DNA of 64,000 nucleotides from an uncultured Acidimicrobiaceae bacterium (GTDB lineage: Bacteria; Actinomycetota; Acidimicrobiia; Acidimicrobiales; SZUA-35), in the NCBI GenBank assembly GCA_947259095.1, contig CAMYLA010000004.1, forward strand, positions 162,579 to 226,578. The letters run 5' to 3'. The notes below the pieces were generated by a model. That model was given only the letters and a program-made list of their open reading frames with translations. It ran no database searches and was not told the origin of the DNA. The position numbers were made by a program, and so were the translations under genes. Shown here in pieces: positions 26,431 through 35,760 of the stretch (position 1 is the first letter of the stretch; each line of letters opens with the position of its first letter).

Positions 26431-27610
26431 CCTCGGTCTCCGTGCCCTCGCCCGCGTCATTGTCGGGGTGGCCACGGTGGGTGGTGAGGAGCGCGGCGAA
26501 CCGCTTGGCGGCGTCGGCTCCCATGCCTGGTAGGACGTGCTGGTAGGTGGCCATGGTGAAGCCGGGGTTGGCGTGACCGAGGCGCTCAGACACGACCTTG
26601 ACGGGCACGCCGGTAGCGATGAGCAGGGTGGCGTGGGTGTGGCGGAGGTCGTGGAACCGGATCGGCGGCATGCCGATGCGGGCGACTTGTCGGGCGAAGA
26701 GTTGGCTCATCGTCTCGGGGTGCAGCGGTCGGCCCTGGGGGTTGGTGAAGATCGGGTCATCGAGTTCGACTGGGTGACCGTCGGCGGTCTGTTGGTGGCG
26801 CCAACCCTGGAGTGTCGTCTCGGTGGCGGGGTCGAGGTCGATGCTGCGTCGGCTCGAGCGGGTCTTCACCGGGGTTTCGACGGAGCGTCCGCCGATGGAC
26901 TTGCGGGCCCGGGCGATGGAGAGGGTGTGTGTGGCGCGGTTCCAGTCGCTCCAGCGGAGCCCGGCGAGTTCGCCGCGCCGCATCCCGGTGGTGGCGGCGA
27001 CGACGAACGCGGGATGCAGACGTAGGTGGGCGGTGGCGTGGAGGAATGCGCTGAGTTGTTGGGCGGTCCAGCAGTTGGGGCTGTGTCGCCGTCGGCCTCT
27101 CGGTTTGGGGGCGCGTGCGCCGTGGGCGGGGTTGGTGGTGATGAGGCGGGCGTCGACGGCGTGGTTGAGCGCTGCTCGGCAGATGACGTGGACGTCGTAC
27201 ACGGTCTTGGGCGCGAGCCCCTGGCTGCGGTTGCCGCCGGTGGCCAGGAGGTCGGTGTAGAGCCGATCGAGATGCTCGGTTCGCAGTGACCGGAGCCGGA
27301 GGTGCCCGATGGCGGGGTTGATGTAGTGGTCGATCATCCAGCCGTAGCGGTGGGCCGTGGAGGGGTCGAGGTCGTGGCGGCGGACCGGGAGCCACTGCTC
27401 GGTCAGGTAGCGGGCAACGGTGAGTGGGTCGGCGCCGGTCGGGGTGTCGAGGGCGGCATGCTCGAGGTCGAGGTTGGCGGCGATGGCTTCGGCGTCGGCA
27501 CGGGAGTGGCCGGCGGGGTGCCAGCGCCGGTGTTCTCGGCCGGTGATCGGGTCGGTGCCGTCGTAGGCGACGACGTAGAAGCGGGACTTGCGTTGCACGA
27601 TGTAAGTCAT
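26423..27610 (-). CDS. Tyrosine recombinase / phage-type integrase
   Basis: A 395-aa integrase: an N-terminal arm-binding region, a SAM-like core-binding domain (VARYLTEQWLPVRRHDLDPSTAHRYGWMIDHYI) and the catalytic domain with the full set of residues. These are Arg211 (TTGMRRGEL), His320 and Arg323 (HDLRHTHA), His346 (LGHANPG) and nucleophile Tyr356 (MATYQHV). It would integrate the element at the 45-bp tRNA-fMet core. The gene points toward the tRNA, as is usual for integrases beside attL. ATG 27610 is chosen; the longer open frame upstream is non-coding. Confidence 0.93.
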   Translation of the reverse strand: MTYIVQRKSRFYVVAYDGTDPITGREHRRWHPAGHSRADAEAIAANLDLEHAALDTPTGADPLTVARYLTEQWLPVRRHDLDPSTAHRYGWMIDHYINPAIGHLRLRSLRTEHLDRLYTDLLATGGNRSQGLAPKTVYDVHVICRAALNHAVDARLITTNPAHGARAPKPRGRRRHSPNCWTAQQLSAFLHATAHLRLHPAFVVAATTGMRRGELAGLRWSDWNRATHTLSIARARKSIGGRSVETPVKTRSSRRSIDLDPATETTLQGWRHQQTADGHPVELDDPIFTNPQGRPLHPETMSQLFARQVARIGMPPIRFHDLRHTHATLLIATGVPVKVVSERLGHANPGFTMATYQHVLPGMGADAAKRFAALLTTHRGHPDNDAGEGTETEGR

Positions 27611-27624
27611 GGCCAACCATCGGC

Positions 27625-27735
27625 CGCTGGCCTGACAGTGCCGCGGCGTGCTTCGCCGATGAGGCGGGTGAGGAATCCGGCGAGGAGCGGGACGCCGAGG
27701 AAGATGAGGATGGATTTGGTGATCTCCCAGACGGT
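27625..27735 (-). pseudogene. Fragment of ACR3-type arsenite efflux permease
   Basis: A minus-strand frame carries VWEITKSILIFLGVPLLAGFLTRLIGEARRGT, which resembles an internal helix and loop of ACR3 arsenite permeases. Nothing else of the roughly 350-aa protein remains; the frame is lost on both sides and abuts the integrase start and a P-type ATPase remnant. Identification rests on this short block only. Confidence 0.5.
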
Positions 27736-27744
27736 GACGTCGAG

Positions 27745-28842
27745 TTCGTGGTGTCGATCGTGGCCGGCAGGGCGACGTTCGTGCCCGGCGCCGTGCGCGG
27801 TGTGGCTCGTGGACGGCTGGGTGTCGGGTTGTTGATGTCGATCGCACTCGTGGGTGCGGTGGTGCTCGGCCAGTTCGGCGAGGCGGCGTGATTGGCGTTC
27901 CTGTTCTCGATCTCCGAAGCGTTGGAGGAGTGGGCCGTCACTCGTTCGCGGCGCGGGTTGCGGGCGGTGCTGTCGTTGGTGCCAGACACCGCACGGGTCC
28001 GCCGTGGCGCCACGACGGTCGAGATCGTGTCGGGCGAGCTGAGCGTCGGTGATCGGATCGTGTTGTGGGCGGGTGACCGGCTCCCGACCGACGGTGTCGT
28101 GGTCGAGGGCCACTCCAGCGTCGACGTGTCGGCGGTGACCGGGGAGCCGATGCCGGTCGATGTCGAGTTGGGCAGTGTGATGTTGGCGGGCAGCATCAAC
28201 GGCGGCGGGCTGCTGGAGATCGAAGCGACGGCACCGACCGCTGACAGCACCCTGGCGCGTGTGGTGCGAGCGGTCGAGGAAGCGTAGGACCGTAAAGGCC
28301 GAGCGCAGCGGCTTGCGGATCGGATCGCCCGTCCGATGGTGCCGGGGATCTTGATCGTTGCCGCTGCGATCGCGGTCGTCGGGTCGCTGTTCGGTGATCC
28401 GGGTGTGTGGATCGAACGGGCGCTCTTGGTGCTCGTCGCGGCGTCGCCGTGCGCGTTCGCGATTTCGGTGCCGGTCACGGTGTTCGCTGCGATCGGTTCC
28501 GCCACACAGGCCGGTCTGGTGATCAAGGGTGGTGCGGCGCTCGAAGCGCTCGGCACCGTGCGTGTCGTCGCGCTCGACAAGACCGGCACGCTCACCCGCA
28601 ACCGGCCGACCGTGATCGACGTCGCAACCGCCCCTGGTATCGACCGTGCGACGGCGGTGTCGTTCGCGGCGTCGTTGGAAGCATCGAGCAATCATCCGCT
28701 GGCCCGGGCGATCACCGCCGAGTCGAACTCGTCTCCCGCTGCTGCGGGGGTGCAGGCCATCGCCGGTCACGGCATCACCGGCACCGTCGACGGACGCTCG
28801 GTGCGGGTCGGCGGCGATGCTCCGCCTCGCCTGGCGCGAACG
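27745..28842 (+). pseudogene. Decayed heavy-metal P1B-type ATPase (CadA/ZntA-like)
   Basis: One plus-strand frame reads as a metal-exporting P-type ATPase. It shows TFVPGAVRGVARGRLGVGLLMSIA, LFSISEALEEWAV, the actuator region VDVSAVTGEPMPVD (TGE motif), the CPx-like helix AASPCAF and the phosphorylation motif DKTGTLT. Two in-frame stops interrupt it, TGA at 27889-27891 and TAG at 28285-28287 (after VRAVEEA, where homologues usually have Gln). The N-terminus and everything after the DGRSVRVGG strand are missing. It is a remnant of a metal-resistance module with the ACR3 and DUF3703-like fragments on either side. Confidence 0.75.
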
Positions 28843-28942
28843 AGACCGGACTGAGATCGTCGGCCAGCTGATCCGGATCGCCGTCGCCGGGCCCGGATCG
28901 CTGGCCGGCCACTACCCGCCCCACAGGATCTTTTGGTGGTGA
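28816..28942 (+). pseudogene. Fragment resembling DUF3703
   Basis: In a different frame from the ATPase remnant the sequence reads MLRLAWRERDRTEIVGQLIR then IAVAGPGSLAGHYP. This recalls DUF3703 proteins, which often sit in metal-resistance clusters. The join to the ATPase remnant near 28815 looks like a deletion scar. It has no start of its own and stops within 40 codons. Confidence 0.45.
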
Positions 28943-28948
28943 TTCGCG

Positions 28949-29803
28949 TCAGGTAGGAGCGATGACGATTTGGTGGAGGTCGTCGCCGATCTCGATTGCC
29001 CCGGAGAAGTGTTGGGCGGCGAGTGCTCTCCAGTCGGCGCGGTCATCGTCGGTCGAGATCGCCGGGACGTAGTGGGTGAGCACCAGGGTGTCGATGCCGG
29101 CCCGCTCTGCTGTCTGGGCGGCCTCTTGTGGCGAGGAGTGGTAGTCGACGGTGTCGAGCATGCGTTGGATTGGAACGGTTGCGATGATGTCCTTGCGGAT
29201 CACGGTGTGCACGAGCGCGTGAGCCCCTGCACACAATCGGTCGAGTCCTTCGCACGGCACGGTGTCGCCGGCGGTCACGGCTGAAGCGGTGCCGCCGGCA
29301 TCGGTGTGATCGAAACGGAATCCGACCGTTGGGTGGACGGGCTTGTGGTCGGTGGGGGCACATGAGATGGCGACCTGACCGCTGAGATCGATCGGGCCGT
29401 CCTCGACCTCGATCACGTTGATCTCGGTGAAGCCGTAGGCCAGGTCTTCGTGGTGGCCGATGCGGTAGCCGATGTCGGGTTCGAGCGAGGCGACGATGTG
29501 GTCGACGACGTGCTGTGTGCCGATGGGGCCGATGATGGTGAGCGGGGTCGGTCCGAACGTCATCACCCAGCGGGTGGTGATCACGTCGTTCAGGTCGGTG
29601 ATGTGATCACTGTGAAGGTGTGTGAGCAGTACTGCTGTGAGATTGGGTGCGCCCAGACCGATGGCGGCCAGACGCATCAGCACACCACGACCGGCGTCGA
29701 CCAGGTAGTGCTCGTCACCGGCCGAGATCAGTGTGGCCGGCCCGGCGCGATCGGGGCTGGGCATCGGGCTGCCGGTGCCCAGAAGGGTGATGGTGAGCGT
29801 CAC
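28949..29803 (-). CDS. MBL-fold metallo-hydrolase (RNase Z / AtsA-like)
   Basis: A 284-aa metallo-beta-lactamase-fold hydrolase. The zinc motif HLHSDH is at residues 62-67, with later ligands in the SAPTDHKP-like [12 protein letters not shown] and THYVP segments. The start [15 protein letters not shown] is typical of the RNase Z/arylsulfatase-AtsA branch, but the RNase Z exosite is absent. The substrate is likely a small ester or lactone. GTG 29803 overlaps the DinB-like gene stop (GTGA). It is the last gene of the selenoprotein operon. A close paralogue, I estimate three-quarters identical, lies at 50622-51497. Confidence 0.85.
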   Translation of the reverse strand: MTLTITLLGTGSPMPSPDRAGPATLISAGDEHYLVDAGRGVLMRLAAIGLGAPNLTAVLLTHLHSDHITDLNDVITTRWVMTFGPTPLTIIGPIGTQHVVDHIVASLEPDIGYRIGHHEDLAYGFTEINVIEVEDGPIDLSGQVAISCAPTDHKPVHPTVGFRFDHTDAGGTASAVTAGDTVPCEGLDRLCAGAHALVHTVIRKDIIATVPIQRMLDTVDYHSSPQEAAQTAERAGIDTLVLTHYVPAISTDDDRADWRALAAQHFSGAIEIGDDLHQIVIAPT

Positions 29804-30390
29804 GATGTCATCCCGCCGAGGCCGACCAGGCCGCGTGCGAGCTCGATCTCACCCATGTGCCGCAGACCATGCTGATACCACCAGCACTCGATGGCGTCGA
29901 GCACCGTGACACCATCCTCACCTGCGACGCGCGAGCTGAAGGTGTCGGCGATCACCGGCGGGAAGGGCCGGGGCACGATGACCCGGTCGAGTTCGCTGCG
30001 CTCGAGTTGGTCCAGCCATGCCTCGGTTCGTTGGTACACCGCACGCATGTAGTCCTTGAATGCGTCGTAGTCGCCGACTCGTTGGTGGGCCATCTCGTCG
30101 ACGGTGAGTTCTTTGCCGTGGTCGTCGACGGCCATCTGCACCCTGGACTGCCACTCCTCGTTCCAGATGGGCGGTTCGCCGGCGAGTACGCCGAAGGTGA
30201 CGTCCTGCATGTTCGCGTAGTGGAACAGCGAGAAGGCGATCGGCAGGACGCCAGCGCGTTCGAAATGGTTCACGTGCTCGGGGCCCATGGTGTCGACGGC
30301 GTCGTACCAGAGGGTGTGCATCGCGGCCATACGTCGCCGGAGGGAGTCCAGCAGGAGAGTGTCTTCCATGGTGGTGTCGCTTTCTGTCAT
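29800..30390 (-). CDS. DinB-like four-helix protein
   Basis: A 196-aa protein with DinB-superfamily character. It has a metal-type His in the first helix region ([20 protein letters not shown]), a central [15 protein letters not shown] and a C-terminal [20 protein letters not shown] that would supply further His ligands. DinB-like proteins include thiol-dependent transferases (bacillithiol, mycothiol) and many unknowns. ATG 30390 overlaps the preceding stop by 4 nt (ATGA), and its own stop overlaps the MBL gene. A truncated second copy of this protein's tail lies at 45083-45230. Confidence 0.7.
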   Translation of the reverse strand: MTESDTTMEDTLLLDSLRRRMAAMHTLWYDAVDTMGPEHVNHFERAGVLPIAFSLFHYANMQDVTFGVLAGEPPIWNEEWQSRVQMAVDDHGKELTVDEMAHQRVGDYDAFKDYMRAVYQRTEAWLDQLERSELDRVIVPRPFPPVIADTFSSRVAGEDGVTVLDAIECWWYQHGLRHMGEIELARGLVGLGGMTS

Positions 30391-31610
30391 CGGGTGTTCT
30401 GCCCGTGTTGGTGGCCGGGGTCGACGTCGCCCGTCATGTGGCGGAAGACCTCCGCCAGTGACTTGTCGGTGCGGCGGCCGACCATCTTCGCCATGAGAGC
30501 GGGGATGTCCATGCCGGCCGGGTCGGCGATCTCCTTGTCGAGGCGATCGTGTCGCGCAGCAGGAATGTCGATGCTGAAACGCTCGGTACGGGGGAGGTGG
30601 CACACGTCCTCGTCGCACGACTGCCACCGCACGGTGCCATTCACGCGCTGTACGAGCGATCCGTCGTCGAGCCGGGTCAACGACCGACCCATGTGGGTGA
30701 GGGGCACCCGGATCAGCACGTCGCCTTCGAAGATCTGGAGCGTTTCCCCGGTACCGGCGAGAGTGTGTGCCGTGGTCGGTGGCAGGATCGCCGGCTTGAC
30801 CACGAGCCCGACGTTGGGCTCGATCTCGACGGAGGTGGGGACCATGCCGTCGGGTACGGGGTCGCCGTAGAGGTGTTGACCGTCGGGGACTGCGAAGCGA
30901 ACGACCAGGTCGTGCACCACACCGCCGTTCAACACCGCACCGTCGAAGGAGACGTCGAACGCAACCTCCCCTGGCGGAGCGTCGACCGGTGGGAGATGGA
31001 TCTCCTCACCGACCGCGGCGCGCAGCAACTGCTCAGCCGATGGTCTCAGCATGAAGCTCGACTCGAAGAACTTGGCGGTGATGGTGCCCTCGGTGTCGAT
31101 CACGTAGGCGCCGGGAAAGGGAATGCCGAACCATGGGTGGTCGTCGGCGTCGATCTCGGTGTTGAGGATCCCGAAGCGCTCGATGATCTCACTCTCGGGA
31201 TCCGACAACAGGGGAAACGCAACACCGTGGGATCGGGCGTAGGCGGCGAGAGCGTCGGCCTCGTCGTAGCTGAGCGCGTAGAGGGCGATACCGGCATCGG
31301 CGAAGGCCTGGGCGTGTTGTTGCAGCTCGACCAGCTGCGTGCGACACGGTGGTCACCACACGGCGGATCGATAGAACACGAACACCGACGCTCGACCTCC
31401 TCGATGCTTGTGCACATCGACCACTTTTCCGGTGTGCGAGAGCGTGACCACTTCGGGGAACCGGTCGCCCACGGCCGGCCCGGTCGGGAACTCGCCCGCC
31501 GCGTCTTGGCGTGGCCCCACCCCCGGCTTGGCCGGGCCAAGGGCACCGAACTCGTCTTCCCAGAGGCCGGACTCGTGTCGCCGGGCGAATGGCTGGTGTG
31601 CGGGGTTCAC
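30387..31610 (-). CDS. Selenocysteine-containing AhpC/TSA-like redoxin with C-terminal DsbD-alpha-like domain
   Basis: Read through a UGA at 31353-31355, this is a 407-aa protein. The redoxin domain begins at about residue 45 (GPAVGDRFPEVVTLSHTGK) and carries VFVFYRSAVW-U-PPCRTQLVEL, a thioredoxin-type UxxC site (Sec86, Cys89) where peroxiredoxin relatives have Cys. The same frame continues without interruption through YALSYDEADALAAYARSHGV and the rest of the fold. The second half (EVAFDVSFDG, then VVHDLVVRFAVPDGQHLYGD) resembles thiol-disulfide interchange domains and ends with a helical tail. A 6-bp hairpin with loop GGUCG sits 14 nt after UGA. GTG 31610 has a good ribosome site (caggagcacgtcatt). 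The stop overlaps the DinB-like gene (ATGA). Sec is inferred, but strongly. Confidence 0.85.
31322..31338 (-). promoter_or_regulatory. Predicted bacterial SECIS hairpin (redoxin)
   Basis: On the coding strand gcagct-ggtcg-agctgc forms a perfect 6-bp stem with a GGUCG pentaloop. It begins 14 nt after the UGA, and the loop starts 20 nt after it. This fits the bacterial SECIS pattern (apical loop with G in its first positions, a short distance downstream of UGA), which SelB recognises. Confidence 0.75.
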
Positions 31611-31626
31611 AATGACGTGCTCCTGA

Positions 31627-32820
31627 TCATGGGGATGAGCTGAAAGTGGCGGTGATGGCGCGCATCGCGGTGTGGGTTTCTTCGACGTCCTCGGGGTTCG
31701 TGTCGGGTGAGTCGTCACCGCCTTGGGCTCCGAACTGGGCGATGCTGACGCCCCGCTCGAGGTCCACCCAGAGCATTTGACCGAAGGCGCCCAACGCCAT
31801 CGACTCGCCAGACGAGCGCCAGGGCACCCACCACTGGAAGCCGTAGCCCCGTTCACCTTCGGAAGGTTCCTGGAACGGCGCACGGGGCGATCCGCTGGCT
31901 GCGGCGAAGCCTTCGGGTAGCAGGCGTTCGCCGTTCCAGACCCCGTCCTGGATGTAGAGCTGGCCGAGGTGTGCGAACTCCAATGCCCTGGGGCAGAGAC
32001 ACGCATGTCCGAAGGCGTGTCCGTCGTCGCCCTCGGCATGTTGGGACCAGAAGGCGTCCCCCGCCATGCCAATGGCATCCCACAGCTGCTCCTGCACGAT
32101 CTGGTGGAACGGCTGGGCGTAGGCCGCACGAAGCACCATGGACAGGACATGGGTGTCGGTGGCGAGGTAGTTGAAATCGGTGCCCGGTCGAACGCGGGGC
32201 CCGAGCTCACCGGCGAAGTCGTCCAGGTCGCGACCTCGGCCCCAGATCTGCCGGTACATGTCCTTGCGGTCGGGGGTTCCCTGGTGGTGGAAGAAGTTCA
32301 CGCCCGAGGACATCATCAGGACGTCGCGGATCGACGGTTGGGCGTAGCCGCCGCTGATCGAGATGTACTTGGTGACGGGGTCGTCGATGCTGTCGAGCAC
32401 GCCGGTGTGCAGCGCCCGGCCGACGACGGTGCTGGTGAAACTCTTCGATGCCGACCAGAGATGCCATCGCGTGCCCCGGTCGGTCCCGAGCCGGTATCGG
32501 TCGTGTACGACGACGCCATTGGCGAGAACGAGGAGAGCGGCCACGTGGTTGCGCTCCACGTAACCGTCGAGCGTCTGCTCTTCGCCGGCGTACTCGTAGG
32601 TGATCTCCAACGGTGCTGACCGGTCCTCGAACACGTGAGGTCGTGATGAACCGACGAGCGTGCGGTGGGGGAGCACCTCGTCCCAGTGGGAGAAGAGGTG
32701 CGCTCGGGTAGCAGCGTCGCCCCCGATGCCCATCAGCATGGCGCTGTCGTGTTCGGTGGCAAACCCGGCCTTCATCGAGGCGGCGAATTCGGTGCTGTCG
32801 CTGGCGTCGGGCATCATCAT
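31627..32820 (-). CDS. Serine hydrolase, class C beta-lactamase family
   Basis: A 397-aa protein with the SxxK active-site motif at Ser123-Lys126 (LWSASKSFTSTVV), a Tyr-containing motif zone (DFNYLATDTH) and a C-terminal block (YGFQWWVPWRS, then ALGAFGQMLWVDLERG), as in beta-lactamase/esterase family proteins. No clear signal peptide is seen, so it is probably cytoplasmic and an esterase, amidase or lactonase rather than a resistance enzyme. ATG 32820 overlaps the upstream ThDP gene stop (ATGA). The next gene, the Sec redoxin, starts 16 bp downstream. Confidence 0.82.
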   Translation of the reverse strand: MMMPDASDSTEFAASMKAGFATEHDSAMLMGIGGDAATRAHLFSHWDEVLPHRTLVGSSRPHVFEDRSAPLEITYEYAGEEQTLDGYVERNHVAALLVLANGVVVHDRYRLGTDRGTRWHLWSASKSFTSTVVGRALHTGVLDSIDDPVTKYISISGGYAQPSIRDVLMMSSGVNFFHHQGTPDRKDMYRQIWGRGRDLDDFAGELGPRVRPGTDFNYLATDTHVLSMVLRAAYAQPFHQIVQEQLWDAIGMAGDAFWSQHAEGDDGHAFGHACLCPRALEFAHLGQLYIQDGVWNGERLLPEGFAAASGSPRAPFQEPSEGERGYGFQWWVPWRSSGESMALGAFGQMLWVDLERGVSIAQFGAQGGDDSPDTNPEDVEETHTAMRAITATFSSSP

Positions 32821-34370
32821 CGCTGGGGTCGGAACATGGCTTCGATCAGGTGGGGGCCGGGCTCGCGGTATGCCCGTTCGAGCTCGGTGCACAGGTCGTC
32901 AGCCGTCGTGACCCGAACGGCGGGCACTCCCTGCCCCTCTGCCAGCTGGCAGAAGTCGAGGTCGGGTCGACCGAGGTCCAACATGCTGAGAGCGATTGGA
33001 CCACCGGCATCGGCGCCGACCCGGTCGAGTTCCATCGCCAAGATCGCATATGCGCCGTTGTTGCACAGCAACGTCGTGACATTCAGCTGCTCGCGGGCCT
33101 GAGTCCACAACGATTGGATCGTGTACATCGCGCTGCCGTCGGCCTGGAGGTTGAGCACCGGCCGGTCCGGGCAGGCGATGGCTGCGCCGGTGGCGACGGG
33201 CATGCCCTGTCCGATGGCGCCGCCGGTGAGGCTGAGCCAGTCGTGTTCGGGTGCGTGCTTGGTGGCGCCGAGCATGAACAAACCCGAAGTGGCGGCCTCG
33301 TCCGAGACGATGGCGTGTTCGGGCAGCGTGGCGGCGACCGCCGCCGCTGCGGTCATGACGTCCAGTGGACCCGAGGGCCGCTGAGGCGAGACGATGGCGG
33401 GCGTCGTCGGCTCGGCATCGCCGGCTACCCGCGACGCCAACTCCTCGATGGCGCCGAGGGCATCGGCCCCGGGGTTGGCGAGAATGTGGACCGTGCACCC
33501 GTCGGGCACCAGCCGGCCGGGCTTGTCGGGGTAGGCGAAGAAGGCGACCGGCACGGCTGCTCCGACCAAGACGAGATGGTCGATTCCGGCCAATTGGTCC
33601 ATGGCCATCTCGCCGAGATAGGCAAGTCGGTCGGGTTCGAACCGACCCGCACCTCGTGTCATCCGCGCCGGGAACGTTTCGTGGAGCGTCTTCGCTCCGG
33701 TGGCGGCTTGAATACGCTCGAGCGCGTCGGCACCGTTCGGGACGAGGACCGACCCGCCAACGAGCAACGCCGTCGTCGGACCACATGCAGCGAGGACCGT
33801 TGCGACACTGTCGATGATCGAGTCCTCGACGCTCGGCGCAGGCGATACCGCAGCCGGTACCGCAGGCCTGGCGCCCTCGGTCCATGCGATGTCAGCGGGC
33901 AGAATCAGCGTGGCCACCCCTGCGCCCGAGCGGGTCGCACCGACTGCTTCAGCCGCATCGCTGGCGAGGGCGGCGACGCTCTCGCTGCGTCGCACCCAGC
34001 CCGAGACCGAGCCGGCGACGGCGTCGATGTCGGATTCGAGCGGTGCGTCGAGGGCTTTGTGGCCGAGCGCATGGTCGCCCACCACGTTGACCATCGGTGT
34101 GCGGGCTCGCCGGGCGTTGTGCAGGTTGGCGAGGCCGTTGCCGAGTCCAGGTCCGAGGTGGAGCAGTGTGGCGGCGGGTCGTCCGGCCATGCGCGCGTAG
34201 CCGTCGGCGGCGCCGGTGACCACCCCTTCGAACAGACCCAGCACGCCGCGCATCTCCGGCACGTCGTCGAGCGCGGCGACGAAGTGCATCTCCGACGTTC
34301 CGGGGTTGGCGAAGCAGACATCGACGCCGGAGTCGAGAAGGGTTCGCAACAGTGCCTGTGCTCCGTTCAT
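32817..34370 (-). CDS. ThDP-dependent enzyme (acetolactate synthase / benzoylformate decarboxylase-like)
   Basis: A 517-aa thiamine-diphosphate enzyme. Catalytic Glu48 sits in VLGLFEGVVTGAADGYARM. The central domain (TALLVGGSVL) follows, and the cofactor site ADGSAMYTIQSLW...LLCNN is a variant of the usual GDGSxxx..NN motif. The set suggests decarboxylation or carboligation of a 2-keto acid; the exact substrate cannot be told, and acetolactate synthase itself is unlikely because it is usually longer. ATG 34370 overlaps the membrane-protein stop (ATGA), and the 3' end overlaps the serine hydrolase start. Confidence 0.85.
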   Translation of the reverse strand: MNGAQALLRTLLDSGVDVCFANPGTSEMHFVAALDDVPEMRGVLGLFEGVVTGAADGYARMAGRPAATLLHLGPGLGNGLANLHNARRARTPMVNVVGDHALGHKALDAPLESDIDAVAGSVSGWVRRSESVAALASDAAEAVGATRSGAGVATLILPADIAWTEGARPAVPAAVSPAPSVEDSIIDSVATVLAACGPTTALLVGGSVLVPNGADALERIQAATGAKTLHETFPARMTRGAGRFEPDRLAYLGEMAMDQLAGIDHLVLVGAAVPVAFFAYPDKPGRLVPDGCTVHILANPGADALGAIEELASRVAGDAEPTTPAIVSPQRPSGPLDVMTAAAAVAATLPEHAIVSDEAATSGLFMLGATKHAPEHDWLSLTGGAIGQGMPVATGAAIACPDRPVLNLQADGSAMYTIQSLWTQAREQLNVTTLLCNNGAYAILAMELDRVGADAGGPIALSMLDLGRPDLDFCQLAEGQGVPAVRVTTADDLCTELERAYREPGPHLIEAMFRPQR

Positions 34371-34735
34371 CGTTGGCCGCCGATCAGGCGCTCTTCGACC
34401 GGAGGCCGGAGGCGTTGGATCGCAGCGCCGGAGAGCCACATGCTGCCCAGGATGAGGATGATCATGGGAACGGCCGGTCCCTTGTCGATCATGACGATCA
34501 GGTTGAGCACGATGAAGGCGAGTAGCGCCGGTATGAGCGGGTGGGCCGGGTGGGCGCCTCCGCGGTCGACCAGGATCGCACCGGCGACGACGATCAGTAT
34601 CAGGTTGGCAGAGACCCGCAGAATCTCGACTTCGTTCACCGCGATGTGGAGCACGATGTCGAAGAGGTTCCAGGCGACGAGGGCGGCGAGGATCCGCCGG
34701 GTCATCACGTCGGGGATGATGCGGTTCTGGGTCAT
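34367..34735 (-). CDS. Small four-helix membrane protein
   Basis: A 122-aa protein with about four hydrophobic segments (ILAALVAWNLFDIVLHIAV, LILIVVAGAILV, LIPALLAFIVLNLIVMI and VPMIILILGSMWLSGA). No family is recognised. Coupled on both sides by ATGA overlaps within the selenoprotein operon, it may serve in uptake, export or anchoring of the pathway. Confidence 0.65.
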   Translation of the reverse strand: MTQNRIIPDVMTRRILAALVAWNLFDIVLHIAVNEVEILRVSANLILIVVAGAILVDRGGAHPAHPLIPALLAFIVLNLIVMIDKGPAVPMIILILGSMWLSGAAIQRLRPPVEERLIGGQR

Positions 34736-35760
34736 GTCCGAGCGAGGCCGTCGTCGGTCGCCAGACCGGCTCGGTTGTCGAAGTCGGCTTCCAACGGTCG
34801 ACCGTCGTACATCACGAGCCACAGTCGCAGGAGGTGGCGCCTGCGGTCGGGATCGTCGTGGTCCTCGAAGGCCGAGCGTGAGTGGGCCACGGCGTAGTTG
34901 TTGACCAGGATGATGTCGCCCTGCTGGAGTCGGAACCGCACGTGGATCGTCGGATCCTGGGCGAGTTCGTCGATCAGGGAGAGCAGTTCATCCTGCTCGG
35001 GCGTCAGCTCGGCGCAGTCGTCGAAACGACGGGCGGCCGAGCGTGCGTAGCCGGAGTTGTGGCGAAGCGAGAGGCGCCCATCGGGGCCGACCGAGGCCAA
35101 CACCCGGGTGTAGAACGGGCCGCCGTCAGGGTGCTCTTCGCCCCGGCAGTCGAAGTTGAAGGGCTCGTAGAAGGTGTCGATGAGATCGGGGCGCCGGGCC
35201 AGGATCTCGTTGTAGATGGTCTGGAGTGGAGCGAGCGCGCTGTCGCCCCCTTTCTTCGCCGTCTGCAGACACATCAGCGAGAGCAGGTCGGTGGAAGTGT
35301 CGGTGTGGAACGGCAGGGCGATTCGGACCTGATAGCCGCGTGCGCTTGGGTCGGTGAGGATGTTCTTGCCGGTGTCGCGCACGTGGCCCAGCAGGTGGCC
35401 GTCAGCGTTTTGCTTGACTGGAAGTCCGAGCTGACGGCCCAGTGCGTAGTAGGCGAGGCCGGCCTCGCGTTCGCTCCAGCCTTCGATGTTGAGTCCTCGG
35501 ACGACGACGAAGCCGATGCCGTTCTCCAGCTGGTTGGTCCAGTCGGTGATCGTCGAGGCCAGGGCCGGCATCGGTGCCGATTCGGGGTCGACAGCTCCGA
35601 GGCTGACGTCTCTGGCGAGGAGGTCGTCGCGGACTCGGCAGATCTCGTCGATCTCGGCGGGGTCGAGTTGGTACAGGTAGTCGGAGGGGACGAGTTCGGG
35701 GCCGCGCCAGACCGCCGGACCGCTGAGCGGCTCGTGGATGATCGTTTGTGGCTCAGGCAT
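34732..35760 (-). CDS. TauD/TfdA-family Fe(II)/2-oxoglutarate oxygenase
   Basis: A 342-aa oxygenase. The iron-binding His-x-Asp is at 152-154 (ALPFHTDTSTD), and the distal His is near residue 300 (NNYAVAHSRSAFED), followed by the Arg-rich RRRHLLRLWLVMYDG that binds 2-oxoglutarate. Such enzymes hydroxylate small molecules, often cleaving C-S, C-O or C-N bonds. It sits second in the operon and overlaps the GrdB-like gene by 8 nt, which argues that hydroxylation is an early step of the same pathway. Confidence 0.85.
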   Translation of the reverse strand: MPEPQTIIHEPLSGPAVWRGPELVPSDYLYQLDPAEIDEICRVRDDLLARDVSLGAVDPESAPMPALASTITDWTNQLENGIGFVVVRGLNIEGWSEREAGLAYYALGRQLGLPVKQNADGHLLGHVRDTGKNILTDPSARGYQVRIALPFHTDTSTDLLSLMCLQTAKKGGDSALAPLQTIYNEILARRPDLIDTFYEPFNFDCRGEEHPDGGPFYTRVLASVGPDGRLSLRHNSGYARSAARRFDDCAELTPEQDELLSLIDELAQDPTIHVRFRLQQGDIILVNNYAVAHSRSAFEDHDDPDRRRHLLRLWLVMYDGRPLEADFDNRAGLATDDGLART

